From Emticicia soli (GTDB lineage Bacteria; Bacteroidota; Bacteroidia; Cytophagales; Spirosomataceae), in assembly GCF_037860775.1 (NCBI RefSeq), contig NZ_JBBEWC010000012.1, positions 155,732 to 219,731 on the forward strand: a stretch of DNA of 64,000 bases, read 5' to 3'. A program made the position numbers and the translations under genes. The notes beneath the pieces are model-generated. The model saw only the letters and a program-made list of their open reading frames with translations. It had not been told where the DNA came from and made no database searches. Numbering within the stretch: position 1 is the stretch's first letter; each line of letters starts with the position of its first letter. Positions 26,157 through 36,050 of the stretch are shown one piece after another.

Positions 26157-26551
26157 ATTTCGTGTTGCTTGGAGTTACAAAATTACGGATTTATTAATGA
26201 AAATGCCGTAGAAATCTGCGTATAGTTTAGCCGTTGGCTCTTATTTGGGAATCAGATAATTGAGATTTTAAGTTTTTTGAAGAAAGATTTGGACTTTCCA
26301 GATTTGGGAACCAGGTCAGACTGGCTTTGTTGAATAGCCATAATCAGGATATTAAATCTAAACCCTGAAAAATAGGAGCTACTAAAAAGAAGTAGCCCTA
26401 TCCAAAACAACTTTTGCTGTAATTGACCCGAAAGTTAGGCGTTTAATGGCAGACTATCAAAAAAAACTTATCTGGTGGTAAAATAGCCTATTTTGTAATG
26501 ATTTAGCGTTGTTTTTTAAGGGGTGAATATTTATTTTGCGGTGCAAATTGC
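26157..26551. other. Intergenic gap, nothing identified
   Basis: About 395 bp of AT-rich sequence between nhaA and the hydroxy-acid oxidase gene. I see no open frame with coding character, repeat family member or strong hairpin. Confidence 0.5.
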
Positions 26552-27595
26552 TTAATGCCAGATAAGCGAGCGGTTGAGGTTTACGAGGCGGGGCTGTCCG
26601 GTCAGTAACATAGCCAGATGAAGCTCGTCTTTCAGTATTTCTATTACTTTTGCCACACCTTCGGCACCGCCACAGGCCAGCCCATAACAAATAGGCTTAC
26701 CCAAGAGCACAGCTTGTGCACCCAGCGCAATGGCTTTAAGAATATCTGTTCCTCGTCTCACACCGCCATCGAGCAAAATCGGTATCTGCTTGTTTACAAT
26801 GCTTGCAATGCGTGGCAGCACCTCAATAGTGGCCGGTACGGTATCAAGGTTGCGAGCGCCATGATTAGACACAATAATGCCCGATACACCCACTTGCACG
26901 GCTTTTGCGGCGTCGTCGGTACTCATAATGCCTTTCAGCAAGATTGGTATTTTGGTAAAAGATTGCAGCCATTCAATGTCTCGCCAGGTGATAGGATTTT
27001 TGGGCGCACCAATTTCGCCTAGTGAATAATGCGCAATTACTTCTTCGGGCAGGGCAAAGCCAGCACGTACTTGTCTGTCTCGGATACCCGGCGTTGGGGT
27101 ATCTACAGTTATACAAAGTGCCTGATAACCGAGTGCCTCTGCTTGTTGAACGAGGTCTTTTGTAAAAGAGCGGTCGTCTCGCACATATAACTGAAACCAG
27201 AGTGGGCTAGTGGCAGCCTGCGCAATTTGGTTGAGTGGGGTAGTGGTAAACGAGCTTACCACATAGGTAGTATTTGCCATGCCTGCGCCTTTGGCGGTGG
27301 CGAGTTCGGCCTCGGGGTGCATGAGCCTGTGGAAAGCCGTGGGGGCAATCATGATAGGGTGGGGCATAGGGCGACCCAGCAGCGTAAAGGAAGTGTCGAG
27401 GCGGCTTACATCGTTAAGCACAGATGTGTTGAGCTTGATGTTGTCGAAGGCGGTGCGGTTCCAGCGGAGGCTTATTTCGTCGGCTGCGCCGCTGGCTACA
27501 TATTCGTAAGCCATGCGTGACATGCGAGTAGCAGCCATTTGTTCGAAATCGAATAGGTTAACGATTTCGGATAAATCAGCAGAATTGTTGTACAT
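26552..27595 (-). CDS. FMN-dependent alpha-hydroxy-acid oxidase/dehydrogenase
   Basis: 347 residues, a TIM-barrel flavoenzyme of the lactate/glycolate oxidase family. Visible are YVASGAADEISLRWNR near the N-terminus, the substrate Tyr region WFQLYVRDD, TVDTPTPGIRDRQVRAGF, the Lys of ILLKGIMS, the catalytic His-Arg motif SNHGARNLD, and the FMN-phosphate motif LLDGGVRRGTDILKA. No membrane anchor or loop insertion is seen, so it is closer to the soluble oxidases. It oxidises a 2-hydroxy acid to a 2-oxo acid; the substrate is undetermined. Confidence 0.92.
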   Translation of the reverse strand: MYNNSADLSEIVNLFDFEQMAATRMSRMAYEYVASGAADEISLRWNRTAFDNIKLNTSVLNDVSRLDTSFTLLGRPMPHPIMIAPTAFHRLMHPEAELATAKGAGMANTTYVVSSFTTTPLNQIAQAATSPLWFQLYVRDDRSFTKDLVQQAEALGYQALCITVDTPTPGIRDRQVRAGFALPEEVIAHYSLGEIGAPKNPITWRDIEWLQSFTKIPILLKGIMSTDDAAKAVQVGVSGIIVSNHGARNLDTVPATIEVLPRIASIVNKQIPILLDGGVRRGTDILKAIALGAQAVLLGKPICYGLACGGAEGVAKVIEILKDELHLAMLLTGQPRLVNLNRSLIWH

Positions 27596-27701
27596 CGTTA
27601 GGTCAGAGAGGTTGAAATTGGTATTTCAAAGATAGGGAAAGAATTGTGGATTGGTGAAATTTAGCAGAGAATTTGACTTATAAAATTCTTGATAAATGTG
27701 T

Positions 27702-27739
27702 AGCGCCTGATTGAATTCAATTGGTTTAATCAGGCGCTG
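27702..27739 (-). terminator. Rho-independent terminator-like hairpin
   Basis: AGCGCCTGATT pairs with AATCAGGCGCT, just after the stop of the 27747-28454 gene. The T-run is weak. Confidence 0.75.
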
Positions 27740-27746
27740 AAGATTA

Positions 27747-28454
27747 TTATAGATTTACTGATTTTGTTAGTTCAATAACTTTAAAGTTACCTTGAGTATT
27801 GGATAATGATATGCTGGTAGAATCTAAATATTTGTTTTTCCCGATATTGTATTTAGTGAAAATGTAATACTTATTACCTTCATCGTTATTTAAGCTTTTG
27901 AATAACACAACTCCTCTTGAATTTGAAGAATCTTGAAGCGTATATCCTGTTACATTGTTGAAAGATGTGTCCTTATGGACTGCTAATAATTCCTTATTGG
28001 TAAACAAATACACTTTAGCATTATAAAAAGGCTGGTCGCTTAATTTTAACTTGATTTTCAAAGTAGTTGCTGGTGTCTCTTGTGTTAAAAGTAATTTTAA
28101 TCCTGTATCTTTTGTTTTAAAAATAGCTCCTTTATATACTATGTTGTCAGCTTTCAACTCGCCTCTAATCTGATAATTAGTATTTTTTTGTAGTACATAA
28201 GGAAGCTCGAATTTCCCTTCAGCATCTGCTTTGATGGCATACAAATAAGGATTCTTTATTGTATCTGCATGTAAATAAATATCAGCTTCAGGAGCTTTTT
28301 TTTCAGGCGTTTCAAGTAGGGTGTCCTGATAATAGACAGTCCCCTGAATAGTTTTTTCTTCATAAATACCACTACCTGTGCTTTCATCTTCACATTGAAA
28401 AAACAATATGGGCATTAGTGCTACAAAGATTATTAATAGAAGCTTTTTTTTCAT
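27747..28454 (-). CDS. Lipoprotein with carboxypeptidase-regulatory-like domain
   Basis: 235 residues. The signal peptide ends in a lipobox-like LFFQC (Cys about residue 20). It is followed by EDESTGSG and a beta-sandwich (about 33-120) with QGTVYYQDT and DAEGKFELPYV strands, typical of CarboxypepD_reg-like domains. A second beta-rich half follows (ILKIKLKLSDQPFYNAKVYLF-like). It is the second gene of a two-gene operon, 8 bp after the 869-residue secreted protein. No enzymatic motif was seen. Confidence 0.75.
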   Translation of the reverse strand: MKKKLLLIIFVALMPILFFQCEDESTGSGIYEEKTIQGTVYYQDTLLETPEKKAPEADIYLHADTIKNPYLYAIKADAEGKFELPYVLQKNTNYQIRGELKADNIVYKGAIFKTKDTGLKLLLTQETPATTLKIKLKLSDQPFYNAKVYLFTNKELLAVHKDTSFNNVTGYTLQDSSNSRGVVLFKSLNNDEGNKYYIFTKYNIGKNKYLDSTSISLSNTQGNFKVIELTKSVNL

Positions 28455-28462
28455 AATTGAAA

Positions 28463-31072
28463 TCAGTTAAATAGCTTGATAATTTTATTAAAAATAGCAG
28501 GGTCGATATTTACCCCATAATAAATATATGGCTTTGAAAACCTTGTGAACTCGTCTACAACTACGCCATTTTCAAGAGAATAGCCTTTTTTGAGAAAAGT
28601 ATTTATGCCAACATTTATTCCAATGCCCGGGGTAGGGTCAATGTTTATACCTAATAAATAGTTTTTAGCAAAAGAATGGCTTACTCCCAAGGCTACAGTA
28701 AACGAAACTCTGTTTAGGAATGAATTTCCTCGTTTTAAATTTGTATCATCTCCGAAATTAGTAAGGTCTGTAGATTTTTGTTTATAGGTAATATTTGTTC
28801 GCCACGGAAAAATCTTTACCCCCACAAAACCTTCGATATTACTAATTTTAGTATCGTTCTTGAAAGCTTTTGTTGCATTGTCATAAACTACTGTACTTCG
28901 GGTTTCTGGAATTAAGGCTATGCCTCCCATAGGCCAGACGATTGGGAGTTCGTGCTTTTTATATGTTTTTTTAAGAATTGCTTTTTCAGGTGTATCGCTT
29001 GGGAAAAGTTCAAGACTTACCTCTTTCGTTTTTTCTAAAACTAGCTCTTTTTCTGGGAAAAGTACTTTTGTTCGATAAAATGTATAGGGCTCTTTATTAA
29101 ATTCAATTTCTGTAACAGGTGTAGTTTGTTCAGAAAGCCATTTAAGTTTGACTTTGAATTCTTTATAGTTCTCAATTGCTTTTTTATAAGCCGGGGTATC
29201 TTCACAACCTAATATAAGGCTGCTTAGAATAAAGTAGTCTTCTTTATTTTGTATGTTACTTATTTGCTTTACTATAGCTTGTTTTGCATTATCGAAATCC
29301 AGAACTCCTTCATTAATTACATTATTGACTAAATCTTTTTTGTTGATAAAAGTTTCACAATCTTTTTCAGCAATATATTTCAGATTAGCTCCTTTTTCGC
29401 TTATGATTCGCAGCAAACTATCTGCTTGTTTAAGTTTTCCTCCTTCAGCCAGAATTATAATTTTTTTATAAACAATATCCTTATCTAGTCTCTTTAAAAA
29501 GGTAGTGTCTTCTTTTATTTCAGTAAAAACTTCGTTTGCCGCTTCATTATCCCTAGATTTTGTACCCTCCCATATAGGATTATTGTTATTTCTATTTTTG
29601 TTCGTAGAGATAAAATCTCGTCCATTATTTTCGTTTGTAAGTTCAATTTTAGTTTGAATACCTTTATTGAAAAGTGGACGAAGTACACTCGCTACCTTAG
29701 TTACGTTCGGGATAAGGGCAAATGCGCTCGTAAGAGCGTCTATAAATGGGTTAAGTTCTACTACAATAGGTGGCTCTAAGTCAATGAGTTTTTCTGTAGA
29801 CGTTAGGTTCACATCTTTGTCTTTACCTAAATTATGCGCAAGAACAATGATTTGGTCTCTTTCTGCTATAGAATGTGGTAGACCGGAGGGCTTATTAAGA
29901 AACTCAAATTTTTTGTTGGCATTGAAATGTTGAATCCAATTAATTTGGTTTATGTCAGATAAAGGCAAGGCTCCATCATATAAAATAAAAGAGCTTTGTT
30001 TGATACTATTTAGCCAAATATTGTATTTGTTTTTCAAAGAAAGTAATTCCTCTTTTTGTTTCTTTAAAATTACTACGCCGGAAGTAATACGTTCTAAATC
30101 AGCCTCAAAAAGTCTGAAATTCTCATCGGTTGAAGTAGACCTATTTTGAGCATAAGCGTTCAGTAGCTTTATTTTTTCTTCTGCCAGTTTTATGTCTTCT
30201 TCAACAATTAATATCTGCGGAGTAGGGTCTGTTACATCAAAAGGGTTAAGTTTTATTTTACCTTCAGTAAACCACAACCAGCTTTTTATCCATTCTCTGT
30301 TATCATTAATTACTTTTTCTAAAAGTACTTCAAAGTTTTTTCTGCCAGCATTCAGGCTATCAAGATACTTAACTGCGCTGATGTTAAAATTCCCGTTACT
30401 CAAAAAATCATTTAATTCTATTTCTTTGCCCCAATTTTCATTGGCTTTTGAAATCTCATTTAGCAAGGGTTTATATTGTTCCCATTCTCCATTATAAAAG
30501 CCATTACCTTTTTTTAAAGAATTCAGATGATTAACAATAATTTGATTATCAAATTGTTTTCGTTTAATTTTAAATGAACTTACATCTTTTATAGGGATAC
30601 CTGTTGCTGATTCAGTTACTCCACTTACAGAAGTAATCTGCACACCTGTATTGTTTAGAAATTCATAATAGCTTTTTGTTGCAGCTTTAAATGGAAATCT
30701 TGAGTCAGGGTTTGGCTCATAAAATGATGCACCTGAAGTTGGGATACCTCTTCGAAAAATATCTATATTGGTTTGTATCGGAAAAATCATCCTGAAAATA
30801 GGGTCATCAGTAAATTTGCTATCAGAAAGATTTGTCGATAAATTTATCAGCTTATTAGGAATAAGAGATTTTTCAGTAGGGTATTTTATTGAGAAGTTTA
30901 CTGTATTAGTATTTAATAAAATACTTGGGTAAGCTCCATGTACAGATTTAATATCTTTAGTGTATGTATTGCTAAAATCTTGCAACACACCATCACTATT
31001 GAATTTTAAATCAAGCTGGGCATAGGAATTGAGACAAGCCAGACATAAGCCTAGCAGTAGGATTTTTTTCAT
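28463..31072 (-). CDS. Large secreted protein of unknown function
   Basis: 869 residues with a signal peptide (1-18, ending NSYAQ). There is a beta-rich N-terminal third and a long helical, coiled-coil-like middle (about 240-360, many Lys/Glu/Leu). The C-terminal ~150 residues have alternating hydrophobic strands (NRVSFTVALGVSHSFAKNYL, SKPYIYYGVNIDP) that resemble outer-membrane barrel strands. I recognise no family. It sits directly upstream of the lipoprotein, so the two may form an envelope complex (inference). Confidence 0.7.
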   Translation of the reverse strand: MKKILLLGLCLACLNSYAQLDLKFNSDGVLQDFSNTYTKDIKSVHGAYPSILLNTNTVNFSIKYPTEKSLIPNKLINLSTNLSDSKFTDDPIFRMIFPIQTNIDIFRRGIPTSGASFYEPNPDSRFPFKAATKSYYEFLNNTGVQITSVSGVTESATGIPIKDVSSFKIKRKQFDNQIIVNHLNSLKKGNGFYNGEWEQYKPLLNEISKANENWGKEIELNDFLSNGNFNISAVKYLDSLNAGRKNFEVLLEKVINDNREWIKSWLWFTEGKIKLNPFDVTDPTPQILIVEEDIKLAEEKIKLLNAYAQNRSTSTDENFRLFEADLERITSGVVILKKQKEELLSLKNKYNIWLNSIKQSSFILYDGALPLSDINQINWIQHFNANKKFEFLNKPSGLPHSIAERDQIIVLAHNLGKDKDVNLTSTEKLIDLEPPIVVELNPFIDALTSAFALIPNVTKVASVLRPLFNKGIQTKIELTNENNGRDFISTNKNRNNNNPIWEGTKSRDNEAANEVFTEIKEDTTFLKRLDKDIVYKKIIILAEGGKLKQADSLLRIISEKGANLKYIAEKDCETFINKKDLVNNVINEGVLDFDNAKQAIVKQISNIQNKEDYFILSSLILGCEDTPAYKKAIENYKEFKVKLKWLSEQTTPVTEIEFNKEPYTFYRTKVLFPEKELVLEKTKEVSLELFPSDTPEKAILKKTYKKHELPIVWPMGGIALIPETRSTVVYDNATKAFKNDTKISNIEGFVGVKIFPWRTNITYKQKSTDLTNFGDDTNLKRGNSFLNRVSFTVALGVSHSFAKNYLLGINIDPTPGIGINVGINTFLKKGYSLENGVVVDEFTRFSKPYIYYGVNIDPAIFNKIIKLFN

Positions 31073-31267
31073 ATCTAAGGTATTAATATATTCTAAAGGC
31101 TCGAATGTACTTTTAGCAAATATACGGCTTAATGTATACGTGGCTGATTGGTACGGTTTTACGTATCAAAAGTATTTAATTATTTAATTCTATGTTCAGT
31201 TGATACTTTGTTTTTATTCTAAGGTACCTGAGTTGGCTTGGGTTAAATAAGTCTTTGTAACATATAA

Positions 31268-31306
31268 TAATAAAGCGAGTCATCTTCTGAACGACTCGCT
31301 TTATTA
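31268..31306 (-). terminator. Rho-independent terminator
   Basis: TAATAAAGCGAGTC pairs perfectly with GACTCGCTTTATTA across an 11-nt loop, ~55 bp after the SH3/DUF3298 gene. Confidence 0.88.
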
Positions 31307-31359
31307 TACAGAACCTGGGTTGCTAGCCACATTTCGGAGTGGGGCTACTAGCATTCCCC

Positions 31360-33339
31360 CTAATTAAACAAACCCTGATACTCAGGTTTGATAAGCTGTT
31401 TCACTGATGCATAATTAAGCTTCACCGACCAAATACCTGCCGCAAAAGATTTGCCTTCGTAGGGGTCATAAATCAATTCGAGAGTGCCCTTATGGGCTGT
31501 GAAATTGCGGGCTAACTCAAACCTGCAATTATCAAACAAATAATTATTACATAGCGAGGCTGTGGTGCTTAGTTTCTCGTCCCGACGAAATACCTTTTCT
31601 GCTATCTGGCGTAGTGCGCTGCGGCCTCCTGCTATCAGTATACCATCTAATTGTAAAATTTTTTTTGCTCTGTTGTCATAAATCACATCTATTTGGCCAT
31701 GTTGTGCATGGGCTGCTCCCTCGTTGTCTTCTCCCCAGCTTGCTTTTAGCACGGTAAAATCAGGGAGCTGTCGGGAAACAGTGATTTTTAAATCGTAGCC
31801 TTGGCCCAGGCCTGATGCGCCAAACATATCATCGGTATAATTGGCATAGGTTTGTTTTTGTTCGGCTATGTAGTTATCGGCGGCTTTTTCGAAAGATACC
31901 CCTTCTGTAAATTTTTTACGTAAGGCTGCATTGAGTTGTTCGTCGTCAAAGAGCGGATATTCATAATCAGCAGTAATTGCGCCTACACTTTTACCTGTTG
32001 TTTTACTAAGCCAATCGTACTGCCGGCTGACTTTCTTCATGGTATATGTAGGGGTTTTTGTTGTAGGAGTAATATTACCAGCAGTATAGGTATTAGAAAT
32101 ACCATCATTTTTAAGGGTAGTGTTTTCGGCGCTTACCCAGCCGCTAATGTCGTTTATACTTACTTTATACCAATTTTCTGGCCATTGGTTATACGTTTCT
32201 TCTATCTGAAAACTTATGTTTTTTTGCACAATAAGTAGTGGTTCGCCAAGTTTAAAACTAGGGCGGTCGTAGAGAACTAAATTTCTTTTGGCAGTGGCAA
32301 TCTGGCCTATAACTCGTACAACTGCCGACGGATAAGCTACTGAATCAACCTCAGTTCTGTAAGAGGTCTCCACATTAAGTTGTTGCTGAGGTTTTGTTTT
32401 GATTATATTGCTTGAGTTAGACAATTCGTTTGAAGTAATATTATCATTATTTCCAGACAAATCAGGTTGGGGTTTTGCTGTGGCAACTTTCTTCTGATAG
32501 GCTTGACTGAAAGTGATAATAGAAGTATTGGGTGTTTTTTGGGATTGTGCGTCACTTATTTGTCGATTATAATCATATTTTGAGCCATTCCAGCGCCAAA
32601 CGGGGTATTGGAATCCACGGCCAGGAATCAGTAAATCAGGATAACCACCACTAAGATTAGTAAGTGCCTGAGGAAGAAGACCTGGAAAATCAAGGTTCTT
32701 TTCATATCTACCTCCACGATTTTTGATTAATGCTACAATTTCAGATCCTTCCATACCAGATGTATAGGTATTACCATAAGTAATAAAAATTTCTTCGGCA
32801 CCATCTTTGTTCAAATCGGTCGGGAATACACTTGTACTGAATGGAAATTCTTTATTGGTGTCATCCAAAAGACAAAACATTTCTTTGTCTTTCGATATGC
32901 TGAATCCGAGCATTCTAAAAATGGTGTTTTTTTCTTCATCGCTCAGGCGGCTTTTTACATCTTTAAAAAGTAATGCAGCTCCCTCTGAAAGATTCCCTTT
33001 TATGGGCGATGCTACTTGTCTTTGGGTTTGAGGTCTTGTATTATTTTTCTTCTGAATGGCCGTTCCGGTATCGGTTATCCAACCGATACCGCCCTGGTAG
33101 TTTACCTTAAACCAAAGGAAATTCCCCACGCTGCTTTCCTCTAAAACTTCAAATTCGGTATTGGTAGGTATAAGGCTTATTCTGCTTGAATTTAGAGAGG
33201 TCGATTCAAAGACCGATTTATTCATGCTGGTCTTTCTGATGACACCAGTACTTGTATTGTTTTGTGCCAATGCTACTTTTGGATTGTTAAGGCATATTAG
33301 CGCAAAAAATAAAGACGAAATCAGCTGTATTTTTTTCAC
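31360..33339 (-). CDS. Secreted protein with two SH3b domains and DUF3298-like C-terminus
   Basis: 659 residues with a signal peptide (1-25). Two bacterial SH3 domains are visible, at about 35-95 (WFKVNYQGGIGWITDTG) and 340-405 (WYKVSINDISGWVSAENT). Between them is a region with FG-GAP-like wording (FPTDLNKDGAEEIFITYG). The C-terminal ~210 residues (YEYPLFDDEQLNAALRKKF to the GKSFAAGIWSVKLNY end) match DUF4163/DUF3298 proteins. It is likely a periplasmic or surface protein binding peptidoglycan or peptide ligands. Monocistronic with its own terminator. Confidence 0.8.
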   Translation of the reverse strand: MKKIQLISSLFFALICLNNPKVALAQNNTSTGVIRKTSMNKSVFESTSLNSSRISLIPTNTEFEVLEESSVGNFLWFKVNYQGGIGWITDTGTAIQKKNNTRPQTQRQVASPIKGNLSEGAALLFKDVKSRLSDEEKNTIFRMLGFSISKDKEMFCLLDDTNKEFPFSTSVFPTDLNKDGAEEIFITYGNTYTSGMEGSEIVALIKNRGGRYEKNLDFPGLLPQALTNLSGGYPDLLIPGRGFQYPVWRWNGSKYDYNRQISDAQSQKTPNTSIITFSQAYQKKVATAKPQPDLSGNNDNITSNELSNSSNIIKTKPQQQLNVETSYRTEVDSVAYPSAVVRVIGQIATAKRNLVLYDRPSFKLGEPLLIVQKNISFQIEETYNQWPENWYKVSINDISGWVSAENTTLKNDGISNTYTAGNITPTTKTPTYTMKKVSRQYDWLSKTTGKSVGAITADYEYPLFDDEQLNAALRKKFTEGVSFEKAADNYIAEQKQTYANYTDDMFGASGLGQGYDLKITVSRQLPDFTVLKASWGEDNEGAAHAQHGQIDVIYDNRAKKILQLDGILIAGGRSALRQIAEKVFRRDEKLSTTASLCNNYLFDNCRFELARNFTAHKGTLELIYDPYEGKSFAAGIWSVKLNYASVKQLIKPEYQGLFN

Positions 33340-33564
33340 GATTATAGCAAATAATAGTTCAGAGAAATAAACTCATTTTATGAAGCCGGGGGCTAATACT
33401 TACACAATTTTGTTGTGAAGTAAGATATAATGAAAAGAAGCAGCAAATAAATTTATTTATCGGCTGTTTTAGCTTTTTTATTTATTGGGCTATGGAGTTA
33501 AAAGATTTTTTTTTACCTTGGCTCTTGTTCAAATATTTCTCTTAAACTTAAGCACTCTTTTGCT

Positions 33565-34923
33565 ATGCACAAGTATTACTTTTTGCTTGCCTTTACTTTT
33601 ATGGCTTGCGCCTCAGACAAAACCAGCAACACAACACCAAGGTCTTGCAAAATTATTTTCAGCTCTTCAGAGCAGGTGTCGTTGCAGGCTTCATTAGCAC
33701 AGGTGCTCGATGAAGATGCCAAATCGGCTTATAGTATTATGCCCGGCGATACGCTTGTAATACCCCTGCAAGATGATTGGCAGATAGTTGATTTATCTTA
33801 TCATAACGAGTGGTACCATCAGGTTGTGGTGGCCAAAGGCGAGGTTTTGCAGGTTGACAAAAGTGGTATATATAAACTAACCGATACCCAAAAAGAAGCC
33901 GTAAAAAGTACAACCGAAGAAGCCTTTGGCGAAAGCAAGAGCAGAAAAGAGCTGGAAGAGGCCGAAAAGATAATTACGGGCTATAAGTATGACGATGCTG
34001 AGAAACTGAAGCAACATTTTCGGTTATATCTGCAAGCTAATAAGGAGTATTATGGGAAATTGCGGGAGGCTTTTCTTGAAAAGGGCACGGCAAAAGCAAA
34101 AATACTGGCTGATGTTGTGTTGGTAGAGCAGTATAAACGCCTATGGGCTGTGAACGAGGTGGTTCAGGATAGCGCAACAACGGCTTTGCTGAAGTCGGAT
34201 ATGTTTATAAATGAGGAGCATTTCAGAAATCGTAATCTGAGCCCTCTTTTTAATCAGTTTACTTATTATAATCAGATAAAAAATGCTGGAAACAAAACAC
34301 TGGTTGAAAAATATAAGTCCGATTATGTGAGTTATCCGGAGGTAATTCAGGCTTATTTTAAGCGGCAGCTTATCATTAACATGATACTGAAAAAGTATGA
34401 CCGCAAGAGTATCATCAGTCATTTAGATAATTACATTGCCGAATATGGCCCTAATAAGCAATTGGAGCAATGGATGAAAGAGATAGAATATGGGGTAACA
34501 GAAAGCGACGATTTATTGCTTACCGATGCCAATAATAAAAAATATACCTGGCAAACCCTGCTGAAACAGCACAAAGGCAAGGTAGTGTACGTTGATTTCT
34601 GGGCGAGTTGGTGTGGGCCTTGCATTGGCGAAATGCCAAGTTCTAAAAAACTGCATCAAGACCTGAAAGATGTGGTATTTGTGTATCTGGCACTTAATGA
34701 TGAGGCCGATGCATGGCGCAAAGCAATGGAGAGGCATCAGGTGCAAACGCACAGTTATCTGGTTACTAATTCGAAGAGTTCAAACTTTGTTACGGGGCAT
34801 AAAATTACGAGTATTCCGAGATACATGATAATTGATAAAAACGGCAAGATGAACAACCCCGATGCACCAAGGCCATCGTCGACCGAAATAAGGTATTTGC
34901 TAAAAGAGGTTATGAATATGTGA
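33565..34923 (+). CDS. TlpA/ResA-like thioredoxin-fold lipoprotein
   Basis: 452 residues. The signal peptide is followed by a lipobox (FTFMAC, Cys about 15). The N-terminal ~310 residues are a helical/beta region typical of Bacteroidota TlpA-like proteins. The C-terminal ~140 residues are a thioredoxin domain with active site WCGPC near residue 348 (YVDFWASWCGPCIGEMP) and a cis-Pro region SIPRYMIIDKNG. It is a membrane-anchored periplasmic thiol-disulfide oxidoreductase, probably a reductant. A strong terminator follows. Confidence 0.9.
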   Translation: MHKYYFLLAFTFMACASDKTSNTTPRSCKIIFSSSEQVSLQASLAQVLDEDAKSAYSIMPGDTLVIPLQDDWQIVDLSYHNEWYHQVVVAKGEVLQVDKSGIYKLTDTQKEAVKSTTEEAFGESKSRKELEEAEKIITGYKYDDAEKLKQHFRLYLQANKEYYGKLREAFLEKGTAKAKILADVVLVEQYKRLWAVNEVVQDSATTALLKSDMFINEEHFRNRNLSPLFNQFTYYNQIKNAGNKTLVEKYKSDYVSYPEVIQAYFKRQLIINMILKKYDRKSIISHLDNYIAEYGPNKQLEQWMKEIEYGVTESDDLLLTDANNKKYTWQTLLKQHKGKVVYVDFWASWCGPCIGEMPSSKKLHQDLKDVVFVYLALNDEADAWRKAMERHQVQTHSYLVTNSKSSNFVTGHKITSIPRYMIIDKNGKMNNPDAPRPSSTEIRYLLKEVMNM

Positions 34924-34983
34924 GATAAGCCAGGCACACAAGTTGGCTTTCACAGACTGATTTTGGCTGGATATTAAAATTAT

Positions 34984-35032
34984 AATGGCTTTGCCCTGAA
35001 ATACTTTGAACTTATTTCAGGGCAAAGCCATT
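34984..35032. terminator. Bidirectional terminator
   Basis: AATGGCTTTGCCCTGAAATA pairs with TATTTCAGGGCAAAGCCATT between the convergent TlpA-like gene and the 98-residue gene. Confidence 0.88.
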
Positions 35033-35037
35033 GGCGT

Positions 35038-35334
35038 TTACTTCTCGTTCTTTTTCAGTTCCTCTTTTGTTTCTTCGTACACTTTGTCGTATTCTTCTTT
35101 TTTATCGCTTTCAATGGTTGAGCCTATGGCTCCACCGATTACGAGGCCGATTGGCCCTGCAACGATTGTGCCTATCACGGCACCTATAACCCCATTTTCG
35201 GTTGATTCATCGTCAGGCGGATTGGGTGTATTATTAATGGCGTCTTCTACGGCTTTGCGTGTATTTTGGTTGACAGGTGCATTGTGCTTCTCAACCTGTT
35301 CTTTAATGAACTCTTCTTTTCCTTGCGTATTCAT
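35038..35334 (-). CDS. Small glycine-zipper-like protein
   Basis: 98 residues. Polar N-terminal half rich in Asn/Glu, a central Gly-rich hydrophobic stretch of ~28 residues (NGVIGAVIGTIVAGPIGLVI) with GxxxG spacing, and a highly charged C-terminus (KKEEYDKVYEETKEELKKNE). No signal peptide is seen. It resembles glycine-zipper membrane-associated stress proteins; no precise family. Confidence 0.6.
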   Translation of the reverse strand: MNTQGKEEFIKEQVEKHNAPVNQNTRKAVEDAINNTPNPPDDESTENGVIGAVIGTIVAGPIGLVIGGAIGSTIESDKKEEYDKVYEETKEELKKNEK

Positions 35335-35431
35335 TGTTGTAAAGTTTTGTGTGTGAAAATATTATATAGTTATAACTAATATTTTGGCAGATGGTTTTTT
35401 AGAGTAGTAGTTTTAAAAATTATTTGACGAG

Positions 35432-35500
35432 TTTTGCTGGCTCGGCAAAGTATCCCATGTGAGTAAGCCACTGGGGGGAGAATCAGTAGAATTCCTACAT
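35432..35500. repeat. Diverged partial copy of the 170-bp palindromic repeat (family T)
   Basis: TTTGCTGGCTCGGCAAAGTA and GTGAGTAAGCCACT align with the start of the units arrayed at 63139-64000. Confidence 0.6.
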
Positions 35501-35507
35501 AAAAAAT

Positions 35508-35536
35508 AAACGCCCCCAGCAAAGCCGAGGGCGTTT
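35508..35536 (-). terminator. Rho-independent terminator of the small HTH operon
   Basis: AAACGCCC pairs with GGGCGTTT, with a T-run on the minus strand, 20 bp after the HTH gene stop. Confidence 0.75.
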
Positions 35537-35555
35537 TATCAAATAACAACTGCTG

Positions 35556-35822
35556 CTAGTCCCGATATGGGACTGCCTTAATGAGCCGAAGCCCGTTAAG
35601 CTCTTCAACCTCCTTTACATTTTCAGGAGGTATAATTCCTCTCTTTATCCAGTTCGTGACAACCTGAGTATCTTTTATTCCGAACCTCTCACAATATCTT
35701 TTTACGGTGAGCCATTCGTCTAGTATCACCGCTTCACCCTTTAGCATCAAAAAATCTTTTACCTGATTAATCAGGTCCCGGCCTTCTTTTAATTCTTGTT
35801 CGATTGTTTGTTCCTTTATCAT
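35556..35822 (-). CDS. Small DNA-binding protein, excisionase/MerR-like HTH
   Basis: 88 residues. Coiled N-terminus (about 1-35) then a helix-turn-helix of the HTH_17/excisionase kind: WLTVKRYCERFGIKDTQVVT NWIKRG, followed by a short wing (IPPENVKEVEELNGLRLI). It is the second gene of a two-gene operon with the 56-residue coiled-coil protein. The operon promoter carries a perfect palindrome between its -33 and -7 elements, so autoregulation is likely. Confidence 0.7.
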   Translation of the reverse strand: MIKEQTIEQELKEGRDLINQVKDFLMLKGEAVILDEWLTVKRYCERFGIKDTQVVTNWIKRGIIPPENVKEVEELNGLRLIKAVPYRD

Positions 35823-35849
35823 AATCTTTTATTGTTTGGAAAAAAGGGT

Positions 35850-36020
35850 TTATTCCAACCCCTTTTTTAGTTTCTCAATTAGTTGCTCAATTTCGTTGAT
35901 TTGGTCGAGAAGTTCATCTATTTGCTCTTCGCTTAAACTTTCTGCCATATCTCTCAAGAGCTGTTTGTAATGGGCTTTTTGAAGTATAAGGTCTTGAATA
36001 AATTTCCTAATTTGCTCCAT
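35850..36020 (-). CDS. Small coiled-coil protein upstream of HTH gene
   Basis: 56 residues from ATG 36018-36020 (MEQIRKFIQDLILQ). The frame is open further upstream but that extension crosses the promoter and a repeat copy, so it is rejected. It is almost entirely helical with Leu/Ile heptads and a Glu/Lys-rich C-terminus (INEIEQLIEKLKKGLE). It lies 27 bp before the HTH gene; the pair might be an antitoxin-like or regulator/partner pair (speculative). Confidence 0.6.
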   Translation of the reverse strand: MEQIRKFIQDLILQKAHYKQLLRDMAESLSEEQIDELLDQINEIEQLIEKLKKGLE

Positions 36021-36050
36021 TTTTTTAATTGTTGTTGTTATTTGATACTG

